This document shows, one piece after another, positions 26,061 through 34,478 of a stretch of 64,000 nt of DNA. Below the pieces are notes generated by a model. It saw only the letters and a program-made list of their open reading frames with translations. It did not search any database and had not been told where the DNA came from. Both the position numbers and the translations under genes were made by a program. The stretch is from DATAOG01 sp963840925 (GTDB lineage: Bacteria > Pseudomonadota > Alphaproteobacteria > Geminicoccales > Geminicoccaceae): the NCBI GenBank assembly GCA_963840925.1, contig CAWJAY010000004.1:53427-117426 (forward strand), in the 5' to 3' direction. Within the stretch, counting starts at the first letter, position 1, and the number at the start of each line of letters is the position of its first letter.

Positions 26061-26690
26061 ATGCCGCCAGTTGAATTGTTGCTGCCCTTCTTCGTTGCCT
26101 CTGCCGTATTTGCCTGCGTTCCCGGCCCCGGGATGCTCTACGCTGCTGTCCAGACCATTGCCCATGGGCGTCGCGCGGGGTGGCTTTCGGCCGTCGGACT
26201 TCACCTTGGCGGGCTCGTTCACATCGCGGCAGCAGCTTTCGGAATGGCCATTCTGCTGAAAACCGTCCCGGTTCTTTATGCCAGCGTGAAATTCTTAGGG
26301 GCTGCCTATCTGATCTGGCTTGGCAGCAGGTATTTGATGGGCTTGGGTGGTGCAACCCTGACGGCACCCACGGTAGAACACAACAGCAGCAAAGCGATTA
26401 TAGATAGTATCATAGTCGAAGCGCTGAACCCAAAGACGGCTTTGTTCTATCTGGCATTTTTACCTCAGTTCACGGATATTTCCGCTTCGGCCCCAGTCTG
26501 GGCGCAGGTCCTGGTTCTGGGTGCGATTGTGAACATCATGTTCTCGATAACCGATGCTCTTTGCATTGAACTTTCCCAAGCGATGACGAAGCGGCTTGCG
26601 GTAGCAGAAGGCGCCCGCAGGTTGGCGCAATGTATCGGTGGTAGCATACTCATCGCCCTGGGCATCAAGCTCGCGGTGTCTCGGCAGTGA
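26061..26690 (+). CDS. LysE/RhtB family amino acid exporter
   Basis: 209 residues from ATG 26061, with AGGAGG at 26045-26050. About six membrane helices; signature ACVPGPGMLYAAVQTIAHGRRAGW at residues 13-36, KFLGAAYLIWLGSRYLM, and the NPKTALFYLAFLPQF motif near residue 125. The family exports amino acids or homoserine-like compounds by proton antiport. The DNA is visibly more AT-rich than neighbouring genes, suggesting recent transfer. No adjacent LysR regulator was found. Confidence 0.9.
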   Translation: MPPVELLLPFFVASAVFACVPGPGMLYAAVQTIAHGRRAGWLSAVGLHLGGLVHIAAAAFGMAILLKTVPVLYASVKFLGAAYLIWLGSRYLMGLGGATLTAPTVEHNSSKAIIDSIIVEALNPKTALFYLAFLPQFTDISASAPVWAQVLVLGAIVNIMFSITDALCIELSQAMTKRLAVAEGARRLAQCIGGSILIALGIKLAVSRQ

Positions 26691-26984
26691 CCGCAAACGG
26701 CCGTCGAGTTCTGGCTCGCCATCGGTCGCCGGCGGCTGGGGGAGGCAAGCGCATTGGAGCCGAGTGTCCCATCTCCACAGACCCAGGGTCCTGATCAGAA
26801 CAGCACCATCGAGACACGCGCGCTTGCCAGGCCGGGCGGGCTGTCCGATGCTGGCCCGTGACCAGGATCGCGGGCGACGGGCCGAGCGCGGCCCCGATCG
26901 ACATGGTCGGCATGCCGACCAACGATGCGCCCGGATCGCGGCGTCATCCGAGCGCGCACCCCGCGACCCTGCCCTGCCGGCGCA

Positions 26985-27782
26985 GTGAGGGAGCTGCCGT
27001 TGACGATTGCCGACGCGCGGACGCTCGAGGATGGCAGGCACCTGATGGCCGAGGTCTGCATCGTCGGCGCCGGCGCGGCCGGCATCACGCTGGCGCTCGA
27101 GCTCGGGGCCGCCGGGCGCTCCGTGCTGCTGGTCGAGAGCGGCGGGTTCGCGCCGGACGAGGCGGTCCAGTCGCTCTACGACCTCGAATCGATCGGCTAC
27201 CCGCCGCGCCAGAACTACATGTCGCGCGCCCGCTACTTCGGCGGCAGCTGCAACCTCTGGGCCGGCCGCTGCATGCGGCTGCAGGCGCAGGACTTCGCGG
27301 GCCGCGCCTGGGTCCCGGACAGCGCCTGGCCGATCGCCGCGGACGAGGTCTTCCGCCATTACCCGCGGGCGGCTGCGATCCTGGGGCTCGGCGATGTCGC
27401 GCAGTTCGAGCTCGCGACCCACGACCGCCGGCTGAGCGCGGCCGAGCGCGACCTGCTGGCGGGCGCTGACGTGGTCCCGACCCTATCGCTCTGGGCACCG
27501 AAGCCGAAGCGCTTCGGGCGCGGCGAGCGCCGCCGTCTGGCGCAGGCCACGGGCATCAAGCTCCTGCTGCACGCGAGCGTGACCCGGATCGAGCTCGACG
27601 ACGATGGCGCGAAGGTCACGGCGCTGTGCGCGCGAGCTGCACAGTTGGAAACTCACGCTCGACCAAGGTGGACCCGCCCTCGGTCGGCGTGTTGTCCACC
27701 AGTCAAAATTCCTCCGAATGCGTCGGTTTGTTTGACGGTTGTCGGCACGGCTGGCGAACATCAACCTCGTCATTGTAGTTGA
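26985..27782 (+). pseudogene. GMC-type FAD oxidoreductase, C-terminally truncated
   Basis: Starts at GTG 26985 or TTG 27000. Good family sequence: EVCIVGAGAAGITLALELG (FAD-binding GxGxxG), ARYFGGSCNLWAGRCMRL, and SVTRIELDDDGAKVTAL. Similarity stops abruptly near 27628; the normal continuation (second half of the FAD domain and the catalytic His domain, about 300 residues) is missing and the tail to 27782 looks random. So the gene is a fragment joined to unrelated DNA, most likely through deletion or rearrangement. It is unlikely to be an active oxidoreductase. Confidence 0.68.
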
Positions 27783-28167
27783 TCAGGCAAAGACTGCGGC
27801 GCACGACCAAGCTTTTCCAGGTTTCCTTCCTGCGATGCCTGGAGGCTCACAGTTTCATCAGTGGCTGTCAAGGGACCGTCCGGCCAACAATCAGGGGGGC
27901 GGGGGGCGACCAGGTTTCAGCCGCAGCGCCATTATAGGTCCGTGATCCGCCCGGGCACGGCCGCCGAGGTGCTCCCTCGCTTCGTGGTCCGGCCGGTCGC
28001 CGGTTGCCTTCTCCGATCGGCCGCGCTAAGCACTGGACCCCACTCGGTCCGGGGCCGGCATCGCTCTGCCCGATCCCGGGCCGCCTCTGCCAGCGATGCG
28101 CGGGCCGTCGGCGTGGGCCGGGCGCAGCCGGAATCGTGGCGTGCGGGCCAGACAGAGGGGTGCGCCG
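27783..28167 (+). other. Gene-poor junction region
   Basis: Lies between the truncated oxidoreductase and the broken GH1 gene. No supported gene, transposase or inverted repeat was seen. Composition from about 27640 to 27950 is less GC-rich than the surroundings, consistent with inserted or rearranged DNA. Confidence 0.4.
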
Positions 28168-29530
28168 ATGCCAGACCGGAGATCCTCGCCCTTTCCGCCG
28201 GGCTTCCTTTGGGGTGCGGCGACCGCCGCTCATCAGGTCGAGGGCGACAACCGGGCGAATGATTGGTGGGCCGTTCGAGCAGGCGGGCAAGCTGCCGTTC
28301 GCGTCCGGCGAGGCCTGCCGTCACTACCAGCTGTTCGAGCAGGATTTCGAGCTTGCCCGGGGCTGGGGCCACAACGCGCACCGCTTCTCGATCGAATGGA
28401 GCCGGATCGAGCCGCGCGAGGGCCAATGGGACCGGGACGCCCTCGACCACTATCGCGAGGTGGTCCAGGCCTTGCGCCGGCGCGGCATGGAGCCCTTGGT
28501 GACGCTGCACCACTTCACCAATCCGGACTGGTTTGCCGCGCTGGCGGCTGGCTGGTGCGGCGCAACGTCGCCCGGTTCGCGCGCTACGTCGAGCGCGTCG
28601 CGGATCACCTCGGGGACGAGGTGCGCTGGTGGATCACGATCAACGAGCCGACGGTCTACGCCAAGAACGGCTTCGTGGCGGGCATCTGGCCGCCTTGCCG
28701 GCGCAATGACTGGCGGGCGGCCTGGCGGGCGGTGCGCAACATGGGCCGCGGCGCACCGGCGGCCTACGCCATCCTGCACCGGCAACGGCCGGACGCGCTG
28801 GTCGGTTTTGCCCACAGCGCGCCGCTGGTGGTCGCGCGGGCGCCGGCGCTGCCCGTCGACCGCCTGGCGGCCGGCCTGCGCGATCTGGTCCTCAATCGCC
28901 TGCCCTTGCGCTTGATGGCCGGGCGCCGCGGGCGAGCCTTGGATTTCATCGGCCTGAACTACTATGCGCGCCAGGTGGTGTACTGGCGGCGGCGGCGAGC
29001 AGCGCGCTGCTGTTCGGGCGCGACTGGCTCGAGGACGATCAGGGCGAGCCGCGCGCGTTCAGCGACCTCGGTTGGGAGATCTATCCGCGCTGGCCTGAAG
29101 CAGGTGCTCGAGCGGTTCGCGCGCTACGGCGTGCCGCTGCTGGTCACCGAGAACGGCCTCGCGACCCAGGACGAGGAGCTGCGCCTGCAGTTCCTGCGCG
29201 CCATCTGCGGCTCGCTCGCCGAGGCGCTCGCGGCCGGTGTCCCGGTTGCCGGCTACTGCTACTGGATCGCTGATGGACAACTTCGAGTGGTCGCTCGGCA
29301 CCGCCGCCCGCTTCGGCCTCGCCGCCACCGACTTCGCGACCCAACGCCGATCGCCGCGGCCGGCCGCGGCCTATTTCGCCAAGGTTTGCACACACAATGC
29401 GTTGCCCGACGAGATCGAGCGACCGCGGTCTCGCGCGCGGTGCGGTCAAGGTCGCATGAGCCCAACGCGGCCGCCCTGGTGCGTTCCGAGACCGGTCATC
29501 TTGCCGGACTGCAGGCGTAGGCCGGGATGA
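28168..29530 (+). pseudogene. GH1 beta-glucosidase-like gene with several frameshifts
   Basis: Starts at ATG 28168 with PPGFLWGAATAAHQVEGD, the classic GH1 opening. The frame then shifts near 28262, 28545, 28990, 29090 and 29270, yet each segment is good GH1: HNAHRFSIEWSRIEPREGQW, WWITINEPTVYAKNGF (acid/base Glu in NEP), DFIGLNYYARQVVYW, VPLLVTENGLATQDEE (nucleophile Glu in TENG), and MDNFEWSLGTAARFG. Both catalytic glutamates remain. A repaired protein of roughly 430 residues would be normal size. Either recently inactivated or intact in the organism and damaged in this sequence; the latter is favoured by the small indels in repeats. Confidence 0.75.
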
Positions 29531-30716
29531 CCAGATCGGTTGTTCAAAACCTGGTCCTGCTGGCCGTCGCCGTCGTGGTCTGCGTGGTCGGCGCCGAGGC
29601 CTTCCTCCGGCTGTTCCCGCAATATCTCGGCGAGGAGGCCCGCCTCCGGCTGCATTGGGAGGACCTCGGCCGCTCGGAGACCGAGCAGGCCATGATCGTG
29701 CCGGATCCCCCGTTCGGCTTTCTGTTTCGGCCCAACTTCACGGGGGCGGCTCAGCCGCAACGATTTCGATTTCACCTTCAACACGGACGAGCACGGCTTC
29801 CGCAATCCGTCGCCATGGCCACGCGGGCCGACCTCGTCGTGGTCGGCGACTCGATGGCGTTCGGCTACGGCGTCGACGACGAGCAAGCTTGGCCGCGCCT
29901 GCTGGCCGAGGCCCTGCCCGCGGAGGTCATCAATCTCGGCATGATCGGCGCCGCGCCGCAGCAGTATCTGCGTGTCCTCGAGGCCTTCGGCCTTGGGCTC
30001 GGACCCAAGCTCGTCCTGTTCATGCTGTTCCCCGGCAACGATCTCGTCGACGGCCGAGCTTTCAGCGCTGGCTCGATGCCGATTCCGGGCTCGCCTATGA
30101 GGATTGGCGCCGGCTCGACAATCAGCCGGCCGGTCCGGGTCGCCTATGGCCGCTGCTCGAGCGCAGCTATCTTGTCACGTTTCTGCGCGGCGCCCGCAAG
30201 GCGCTGAACTCGAGGAACCCCGGCATCACGGTCGACTTCGAGGACGGCCACCGCCTGCAGCTCGTGCCAGGGCTGCTCCGAGAGGAACTGAGATGGCGCG
30301 ACCCGGACGCCCGGAGTTCGAGCTGGTCATGGCCACCATCGAACGGGCCCGCGCCGTGAGCCGCGAGCGGGCAGCGGTTCCTGGTCCTGCTGATGCCGAC
30401 CAAGGAGGAGGTCTATCTGCCGCGCGTCGGCGAGCCGGTGCCGCCTCTGGCCGAGGCTTTCAGGGTGGCGTTGACCAAGCGAGGCATCGATTCGATTGAC
30501 CTGGTTCCGGCTTTCCAGGCGCATTCCCGGGATGCGGCGAGGCCGCTGTTCTACGAGATCGACGGTCACCCGAACGTCGACGGCTACCGTCTGATCGCCC
30601 GGGTGGTCGCCGACTACCTCAGAGGAGTTCGGGCCGAGCTATCGGCTGCCGGACCAGCCGGGGAGCATGAGCCAAGGCGAGCCGCGGCGGTGGCCGCCGC
30701 GCCTTCTAATCGCTGA
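29527..30716 (+). pseudogene. SGNH/GDSL-like hydrolase with frameshifts
   Basis: ATG 29527 overlaps the end of the upstream frame (ATGA). N-terminal membrane segment (VVQNLVLLAVAVVVCVVGAEAFL), then frame changes near 29757, 29822, 30055 and 30330-30390. Stitched together it shows NDFDFTFNTDEHGFRNP, LVVVGDSMAFGYGVDDEQAW (block I GDS nucleophile), VLFMLFPGNDLVD and a final YEIDGHPNVDGYRLIA carrying the Asp-x-His pair. The group acts on acyl groups, often acetyl esters on carbohydrates. It resembles the convergent gene at 30706-31983. Function unproven. Confidence 0.68.
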
Positions 30717-31983
30717 AAGTCCCTAGTCGGCATCCCCGCCGCCGCCGGTCGCCGCCCGCGGAGCGACGCCAGCGCCGGCGACGGTCGCGGCTGCGCGGCG
30801 GTGTGGTGAAGATGTTCTGGTCCGCGATCCACTTGGCGAGCGCATCGGCGACGATCTGATTGCCGAACGCGTTCGGATGGATGTCCGCGCGATAGAATGG
30901 CGGCCGCGGGTCATCGAGCTCGCGGAACGCCGGATAGAGGTCGAGGAACGGCAGCCCACGCGCCTCGAGCCCGGCCTTGATCTCCTGATCCGCCCGAAGG
31001 ACCGGGGCGAAGACCTCGGCGCCGTACAACTCCTCCTTGCTCGGCATCAGGACCACGGCGAAGCGGCCGCCGTGGGCCTCGACCTCGGTGCGTAGCTGTT
31101 CCAGCGGTCGAAAGAAGAGCTCGCGGAGGCCCGGCTCGCCGGGGCGGTCCATGCCCTGGGCGAGGCGCTCCTGGTCGCGAACCGAGAGGAAAATCGTATC
31201 GCCGTTCGGGAACGTGACCTGCTTGCGCATCGGTTCGCGGCCGAACAGCGACGGGAAGCCTTGGTAGCCGGCCCTCAGTAGGTAGGACTGGGCGAGCTGG
31301 GGCAGCACGACCTGCCGGATTTTCTCGCCCATCGACGGAACGGCCGGCGCACCGGTCGCGTGGGTCTGTTTGTAGGTCTTGCGATAATGAGTGTAGTCGG
31401 GGTCCGACTCCTGTCTTTGCCAGCGCTCGAAGTGCAGCCCGTTCTCGATTTCCCAGACCGCCCAGACGAACGCCAGCACGAGTTTCGGCTGCAGCGGCGC
31501 CGCGTAGCGGCGGTAGGTCAGGAGCTGATGCTCGGTGCCACCGCCCGGGAGCGAAAGATTGAGCACCTTCCGGCCAGCGAGGCGCCGCGCGAGCAACGTC
31601 GTGAACTGCCCGTCCCGGCCGACCCCGGCGCCGCCCAGCAGCGAGTTGCCGAGCACAGCGACCTCGATCCGGCCTGGCCAGGGCTCCGCGTTCGGGAAGC
31701 CGGCATGGTCGGTCTCGAACTTGTAGGTGAAGTCCAGCGTCTCAAAGGTATAGCTGCGGCCAGGCGCCAGCAGCGCGCCGAGCTCCGGATCGAGGGCGTA
31801 CTCCGGGCTGGCGAGGCCCTGCTGCGACTTGATCACCGTCTGCGAATTGGCGAAGCCGGGGACCAGCCGCAGCGCGACCTCCCCGGCGATCGCGAGCAGC
31901 AGCACCGCCGCGAGCACGACGCCAACGCGCCGCGCCCAGCCCTTGGGCGAAAACTTCTCGGGCAACGTCATGACCAGGGCCAT
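30706..31983 (-). CDS. Membrane-anchored SGNH-like protein
   Basis: 425 residues from 31983 (ATG); ATG 31971 is possible. One N-terminal membrane helix (VGVVLAAVLLLAIAGEVALRL) then an SGNH-like periplasmic domain: GFPNAEPWPGRIEVAVLGNSLLGG, NLSLPGGGTEHQLLTYRRYA, and FYRADIHPNAFGNQIVADAL. The block I GDS is GNS, which replaces the usual Asp while keeping the Ser. MPSKEELYGAEVFAPVLR closely parallels the plus-strand neighbour (MPTKEEVYLPRVGEP), so the two are diverged paralogues pointing at each other with an 11-base overlap at the ends. Role in acyl transfer or removal on a surface glycan is a guess. Confidence 0.7.
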   Translation of the reverse strand: MALVMTLPEKFSPKGWARRVGVVLAAVLLLAIAGEVALRLVPGFANSQTVIKSQQGLASPEYALDPELGALLAPGRSYTFETLDFTYKFETDHAGFPNAEPWPGRIEVAVLGNSLLGGAGVGRDGQFTTLLARRLAGRKVLNLSLPGGGTEHQLLTYRRYAAPLQPKLVLAFVWAVWEIENGLHFERWQRQESDPDYTHYRKTYKQTHATGAPAVPSMGEKIRQVVLPQLAQSYLLRAGYQGFPSLFGREPMRKQVTFPNGDTIFLSVRDQERLAQGMDRPGEPGLRELFFRPLEQLRTEVEAHGGRFAVVLMPSKEELYGAEVFAPVLRADQEIKAGLEARGLPFLDLYPAFRELDDPRPPFYRADIHPNAFGNQIVADALAKWIADQNIFTTPPRSRDRRRRWRRSAGGDRRRRGCRLGTFSD

Positions 31984-32045
31984 CCCGCAAGTCGGCTCGC
32001 AAAAGCATGCCTCGAGCGCCGGCAATCCGGCGGACGCTCGGCGTT

Positions 32046-32073
32046 TGTATAGCGGTGGCGGCGCGCGCCGCGC
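32046..32073 (-). promoter_or_regulatory. Possible promoter of the SGNH-like gene
   Basis: On the minus strand TTGCGC (32073-32068) and TATACA (32051-32046) with a 16-base spacer, about 60 bases upstream of ATG 31983. Found by eye. Confidence 0.33.
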
Positions 32074-32227
32074 AACCGATCCCGCGATCGTGACTCCGCC
32101 TGAACTCGCTCCATATCCACGAGATCGGGCATTGATTCCGCAGCATCGGCTCGGCCTCGACGCCCGGCGTCGCGAGCCGTTCACCCGGTCCGGGCGGGGC
32201 AGACCGCGAGCGAAGGAGGGGAGTGCT

Positions 32228-33070
32228 ATGGCCTATCGAGACCTGCTGGTCCACGTCGATGACACCAGGGCCTGCGCCGGCCGGGTCGAGGCCGCGGTCA
32301 ATCTGGCGGCAGGCCGCGAGGCCCACCTGACCGGCGTCTACATCGTCTCCGAGCCCTCGCCGGCGAGCTTCGCGCAGGGCTATCTGCCGGGCGACCTGAT
32401 GACCGCCCTGCAACAGGAGATGCGCGCCCGGGCCGAAGCCGCGCTGGCGCGTTTCGCCGCGGTCGCCGGGCGTAACCAGATCGAGTTCGAGACCCGGCTC
32501 GACCGGGCGCTCTACACCGAGGTCGCGAACGCGCTGGCGACCCACGCCCGCTATGCCGATCTGGTGATCCTCGGCCAGATCGATCCGGACGATCCGCTCG
32601 CCGGGCCGCGCTATCTGCCCGAGGAGGTCGTCCTCGGCAGTGGCCGCCCGGCGCTGGTGATCCCCTACATCGGTGCCGGGGCCAGCCTCGGCCAGCGGGT
32701 GGTGGTCGCCTGGGACGCCTCGCGCGAGGCCGCGCGCGCCGTCAATGACGCGCTGCCGCTGCTGGAGCGCGCCGAGGCCGTGAGCGTGGTCACGATCAAC
32801 CCGCGTCAGGCGCCGTTCGGCCATGGCGAGGAGCCGGGCGCCGATGTCGCCCTGCACCTCGCCCGCCACGGCATCAAGGTCGATGTCCGGAGGGTCGAGG
32901 CGCGCGACCTCGACGTCGCCAACGCGCTGCTCTCGGAGCTTGCCAGCCAGAGCGCCGATCTGCTGGTGATGGGCGCCTACGGCCATTCGCGCCTGCGCGA
33001 GTTCGTGCTCGGCGGCACGACCCGGACGATCCTCGCCGAGATGACCGTGCCGGTGCTGATGTCGCACTGA
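32228..33070 (+). CDS. Universal stress protein, tandem UspA domains
   Basis: 280 residues from ATG 32228, preceded by GGAGGGGAG. Two Usp folds in tandem: residues 1-145 (YRDLLVHVDDTRACAGRVEAA) and 150-280 (QRVVVAWDASREAARAVNDAL). The second ends with GAYGHSRLREFVLGGTTRTIL, the ATP-binding G-x2-G-x9-G-S/T type motif; the first domain lacks an intact version. This is the usual arrangement of two-domain Usps in alphaproteobacteria. It lies 99 bases before the nitrile hydratase-like genes and may be induced by the same stress, but co-transcription is unproven. Confidence 0.88.
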   Translation: MAYRDLLVHVDDTRACAGRVEAAVNLAAGREAHLTGVYIVSEPSPASFAQGYLPGDLMTALQQEMRARAEAALARFAAVAGRNQIEFETRLDRALYTEVANALATHARYADLVILGQIDPDDPLAGPRYLPEEVVLGSGRPALVIPYIGAGASLGQRVVVAWDASREAARAVNDALPLLERAEAVSVVTINPRQAPFGHGEEPGADVALHLARHGIKVDVRRVEARDLDVANALLSELASQSADLLVMGAYGHSRLREFVLGGTTRTILAEMTVPVLMSH

Positions 33071-33169
33071 GCGGCGGCACGCGCGTTCGGGCCCGGGCGC
33101 AGCCTTCGTCGGCCCTTGTCGTCGCTGCTCGGGCGCGCGATAGTCGATGCCGGCAACGGGAAGACGGCG

Positions 33170-33505
33170 ATGCGGCGACACCACGACATGGGCGGCGAGC
33201 CGGCGGGGCCGGTGGAGCGGGTCGAGCGCGACTATGAGCTCTGGGAGAAGCGGGTCGACGCGATCCTGCGCCTGCTGATCGGCCCCGAGCGCCGGGTGAT
33301 CACCGTCGACGAGCTACGGCGCGGGATTGAGGAGCTCGGTCCCGGCGCCTACGACGAGCTGAACTACTATCAGCGCTGGATCGCCTCGATCGGCAACAAT
33401 CTGCTCGAGAAGGGCGTGATCACCGTCGACGAGCTTGGCCGCCGGCTCGCCGAGATCGAGGCCCGCTGGCGCGCCGAGGGCCGGCCGGGGCGCAAGGCGT
33501 CGTGA
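33170..33505 (+). CDS. Nitrile hydratase/thiocyanate hydrolase beta-type subunit, N-terminal half
   Basis: 111 residues from ATG 33170; a TTG at 33116 is a weaker start. It begins RRHHDMGGEPAGPVERVE, matching the HDMGG start of nitrile hydratase beta subunits, and continues YYQRWIASIGNNLLEKGVITVDEL, the helical part of that subunit. The C-terminal beta-barrel half is absent and is coded by the next gene. This split matches three-subunit enzymes such as thiocyanate hydrolase and toyocamycin nitrile hydratase. Its stop overlaps the next start (GTGA). A nitrile hydratase accessory protein is the alternative reading, but the HDMGG start argues for a structural subunit. Confidence 0.78.
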   Translation: MRRHHDMGGEPAGPVERVERDYELWEKRVDAILRLLIGPERRVITVDELRRGIEELGPGAYDELNYYQRWIASIGNNLLEKGVITVDELGRRLAEIEARWRAEGRPGRKAS

Positions 33506-33801
33506 GCGCGCGGTTCGCCGTCGGCCAGCGGGTCCGGGTGCGGCGCGCCTTCCCGCCGGGCCACGTCCGCACGCCCGCCTACGTCCGCGGCAAGGCGGGG
33601 GTGATCGAGGATCTGGCGGGCCATTTCGCCAACCCCGAGGAGCTCGCCTACGGCCGGGACGGACTGCCGCGCCAGGCGCTCTACCGGGTGCGCTTCCGCC
33701 AGACCGAGCTCTGGCCCGACTATCACGGTGCGGCCGCCGACAGCGCGGTCGCGGACCTGTTCGAGCACTGGCTCGAACCGCTGGAGGACGCCGGATCATG
33801 A
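33502..33801 (+). CDS. Nitrile hydratase/thiocyanate hydrolase beta-type subunit, C-terminal half
   Basis: 99 residues from GTG 33502, overlapping the previous stop by four bases. FAVGQRVRVRRAFPPGHVRTP and YVRGKAGVIEDLAG, then YRVRFRQTELWPDY, are the SH3-like barrel of the nitrile hydratase beta C-terminus, which packs against the metal subunit and closes the active site. As a separate polypeptide it corresponds to the alpha subunit of thiocyanate hydrolase. It is coupled by ATGA to the metal-binding subunit gene, so the three are made together. Confidence 0.83.
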   Translation: MSARFAVGQRVRVRRAFPPGHVRTPAYVRGKAGVIEDLAGHFANPEELAYGRDGLPRQALYRVRFRQTELWPDYHGAAADSAVADLFEHWLEPLEDAGS

Positions 33802-34478
33802 CGGCCGAGGCGCCGCATCATCATCAGCATCATCATCATCATGACCACCCGCACGCTGACCCGCACCGGTCGCAGCCGAGGCAGCCCGACCTCGAGGACC
33901 AGCCGTTCGACCACTACCAGCTGCTGGCCGAGGCGGTCGGCGAGCTTTTGATCGAGAAGGGCGTGTTCGCGGCCGCCGACCTGCGGCGGACGATCGAGGC
34001 GATCGACGCCCGCTCGCCTGCCGATGGCGCCCGGCTGGTCGCGCGCGCCTGGCAGGATGCCGCTTTCAAGGCGCGGCTGCTGGAGGATGCCAACGCCGCC
34101 GCGCGCGAGCTCGGCATCGAGCCGGGCGCGATCCCGGTCCGGGTGCTCGAGAACACCAGCGCGCTGCACAATCTCGTCACCTGCACGCTCTGCTCCTGCT
34201 ATCCGCGCGGCCTGCTCGGCCTGCCGCCCGACTGGTACAAGGCGCGCGCCTACCGTGCGCGGGCGATCCGCGAGCCGCGCGCGGTCCTGGCCGAGTTCGG
34301 CACGATGATCCCTGATGATGTCGAGATCCGGGTCCATGACAGCACCGCCGATCTCCGCTTCCTGGTGCTGCCGATGCGGCCTGCGGGCAGCGAGGGCCTC
34401 GGCGAGAGCGAGCTTGCGGCACTGGTGACCCGCGACTGCATGATCGGTACCGCGCTGCCGGTGGTGCGGCAGCGGTGA
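33798..34478 (+). CDS. Cobalt-type nitrile hydratase/thiocyanate hydrolase metal subunit with His-rich N-terminus
   Basis: 226 residues. The metal claw is C129-T-L-C132-S133-C134; Thr at the second position is the cobalt-type signature. Cys132 and Cys134 are the residues oxidised in known enzymes. It continues YPRGLLGLPPDWYK, with Arg-Gly where nitrile hydratases often have Trp-Pro. Residues 7-23 contain 11 histidines, an unusual metal-binding tail. Substrate could be a nitrile (to amide), thiocyanate or a cyano-heterocycle. No separate activator gene (P14K or P47K type) is seen, so the His tail might help deliver cobalt (inference). The stop overlaps the HpaB-like gene start (GTGA). Confidence 0.88.
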   Translation: MTAEAPHHHQHHHHHDHPHADPHRSQPRQPDLEDQPFDHYQLLAEAVGELLIEKGVFAAADLRRTIEAIDARSPADGARLVARAWQDAAFKARLLEDANAAARELGIEPGAIPVRVLENTSALHNLVTCTLCSCYPRGLLGLPPDWYKARAYRARAIREPRAVLAEFGTMIPDDVEIRVHDSTADLRFLVLPMRPAGSEGLGESELAALVTRDCMIGTALPVVRQR

